Assembly (NCBI GenBank): GCA_918241715.1
Contig: CAKJYB010000075.1
Span: 1-5,799 of the forward strand
Direction: 5' to 3'
Source: Clostridiales bacterium
Lineage (GTDB): Bacteria; Bacillota; Clostridia; Christensenellales; UBA1242
Length of the DNA: 5,799 bases
The notes under the pieces are model-generated. The model saw only the letters and a program-made list of their open reading frames with translations, made no database searches and was not told the DNA's origin. Below are positions 5,632-5,799 of this stretch, one piece after another (within the stretch, counting starts at the first letter, position 1; every line of letters starts with the position of its first letter). The position numbers and the translations under genes were made by a program.

Positions 5632-5799
5632 TCAGTCTTTTTTCTCCGTATAAGGCAAGCCAAGGTGTTTGTATGCTGGCTCTAATGCAACACGTCCACG
5701 TGGTGTTCTTGCAACAAATCCAAGTTGCAAAAGATATGGTTCGTAAACATCTTCAATCGTTGAAGTGTCTTCACTTATTGTTGCAGCCAACGTGTCAAG
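5632..5799 (-). CDS. ruvB: Holliday junction branch migration ATPase RuvB (C-terminal part, 5' end outside window)
   Basis: The minus-strand frame is open from the window edge and gives the last 55 residues, ending in a TGA stop at 5632-5634. The segment IEDVYEPYLLQLGFVARTPR followed by GRVALEPAYKHLGL is the typical winged-helix DNA-binding end of RuvB. That domain includes the conserved EPYL and RTPRGR motifs that contact the junction DNA. RuvB hexamers, together with RuvA, drive branch migration in homologous recombination. The AAA+ domain lies beyond the right edge. A short polar tail (PYTEKKD) follows the conserved domain. The stop is one base from the queA ATG, so ruvB heads or lies within the ruvB-queA-tgt transcript. 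The ruvA-ruvB-queA-tgt order is common in bacteria, so ruvA is expected further upstream. Confidence 0.95.
   Translation of the reverse strand, partial: LDTLAATISEDTSTIEDVYEPYLLQLGFVARTPRGRVALEPAYKHLGLPYTEKKD

Noticed and set aside
5631..5663. Longer QueA starting at a TTG
   Set aside because: It would overlap ruvB by 32 bp and add a non-family N-terminus. The ATG at 5630 directly follows the ruvB stop.

Overview
The window is AT-rich, gene-dense bacterial chromosome using the standard bacterial code (TGA ends ruvB). The ruvB-queA-tgt order, the low G+C, strong purine-rich ribosome binding sites and a group I NifS with an IscU-like partner point to a low-G+C Firmicute, possibly an uncultured clostridial lineage. 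That placement is inferred from gene order and protein style, not from a marker gene.

Layout. Bases 1-507 hold the 3' end of hslU (plus strand). A short leader with several small inverted repeats (508-569) leads to tcdA (570-1268), which overlaps a thioredoxin gene by 14 bp (1255-1563). A clear intrinsic terminator (1571-1595) closes this unit. A consensus-like promoter with a perfect 9-bp inverted repeat laid over its -35 and -10 boxes (1615-1648) precedes nifS/iscS (1661-2836), which is followed after 3 bp by an IscU-like gene (2840-3241). That unit ends in a second intrinsic terminator whose loop contains the iscU stop codon. An AT-rich intergenic stretch (3254-3465) between convergent units holds a perfect 16-bp-stem hairpin and repeated TTGCATAA-like octamers, with no gene. 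The minus strand then reads ruvB (C-terminal part only, 5632-5799), queA (4593-5630) and tgt (3466-4584), with 1-bp and 8-bp gaps, as one operon.

Functions. QueA and Tgt are two steps of queuosine tRNA modification. TcdA makes cyclic t6A at position 37 of ANN-decoding tRNAs. NifS supplies sulfur for Fe-S clusters and/or tRNA thiolation. Much of the window is therefore tRNA modification and sulfur handling, flanked by protein quality control (HslU) and recombination (RuvB).

Most of this is ordinary housekeeping sequence, and I see no convincing new multi-gene system. The most notable item is the IscU-like protein. It lacks the first of the three cluster-ligand cysteines (Gly-33 stands where Cys is expected), has Asn in place of the His before the third cysteine, and has lost the LPPVK-type chaperone motif. 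Next are the inverted repeat over the nifS promoter and the unexplained 16-bp hairpin downstream of tgt.
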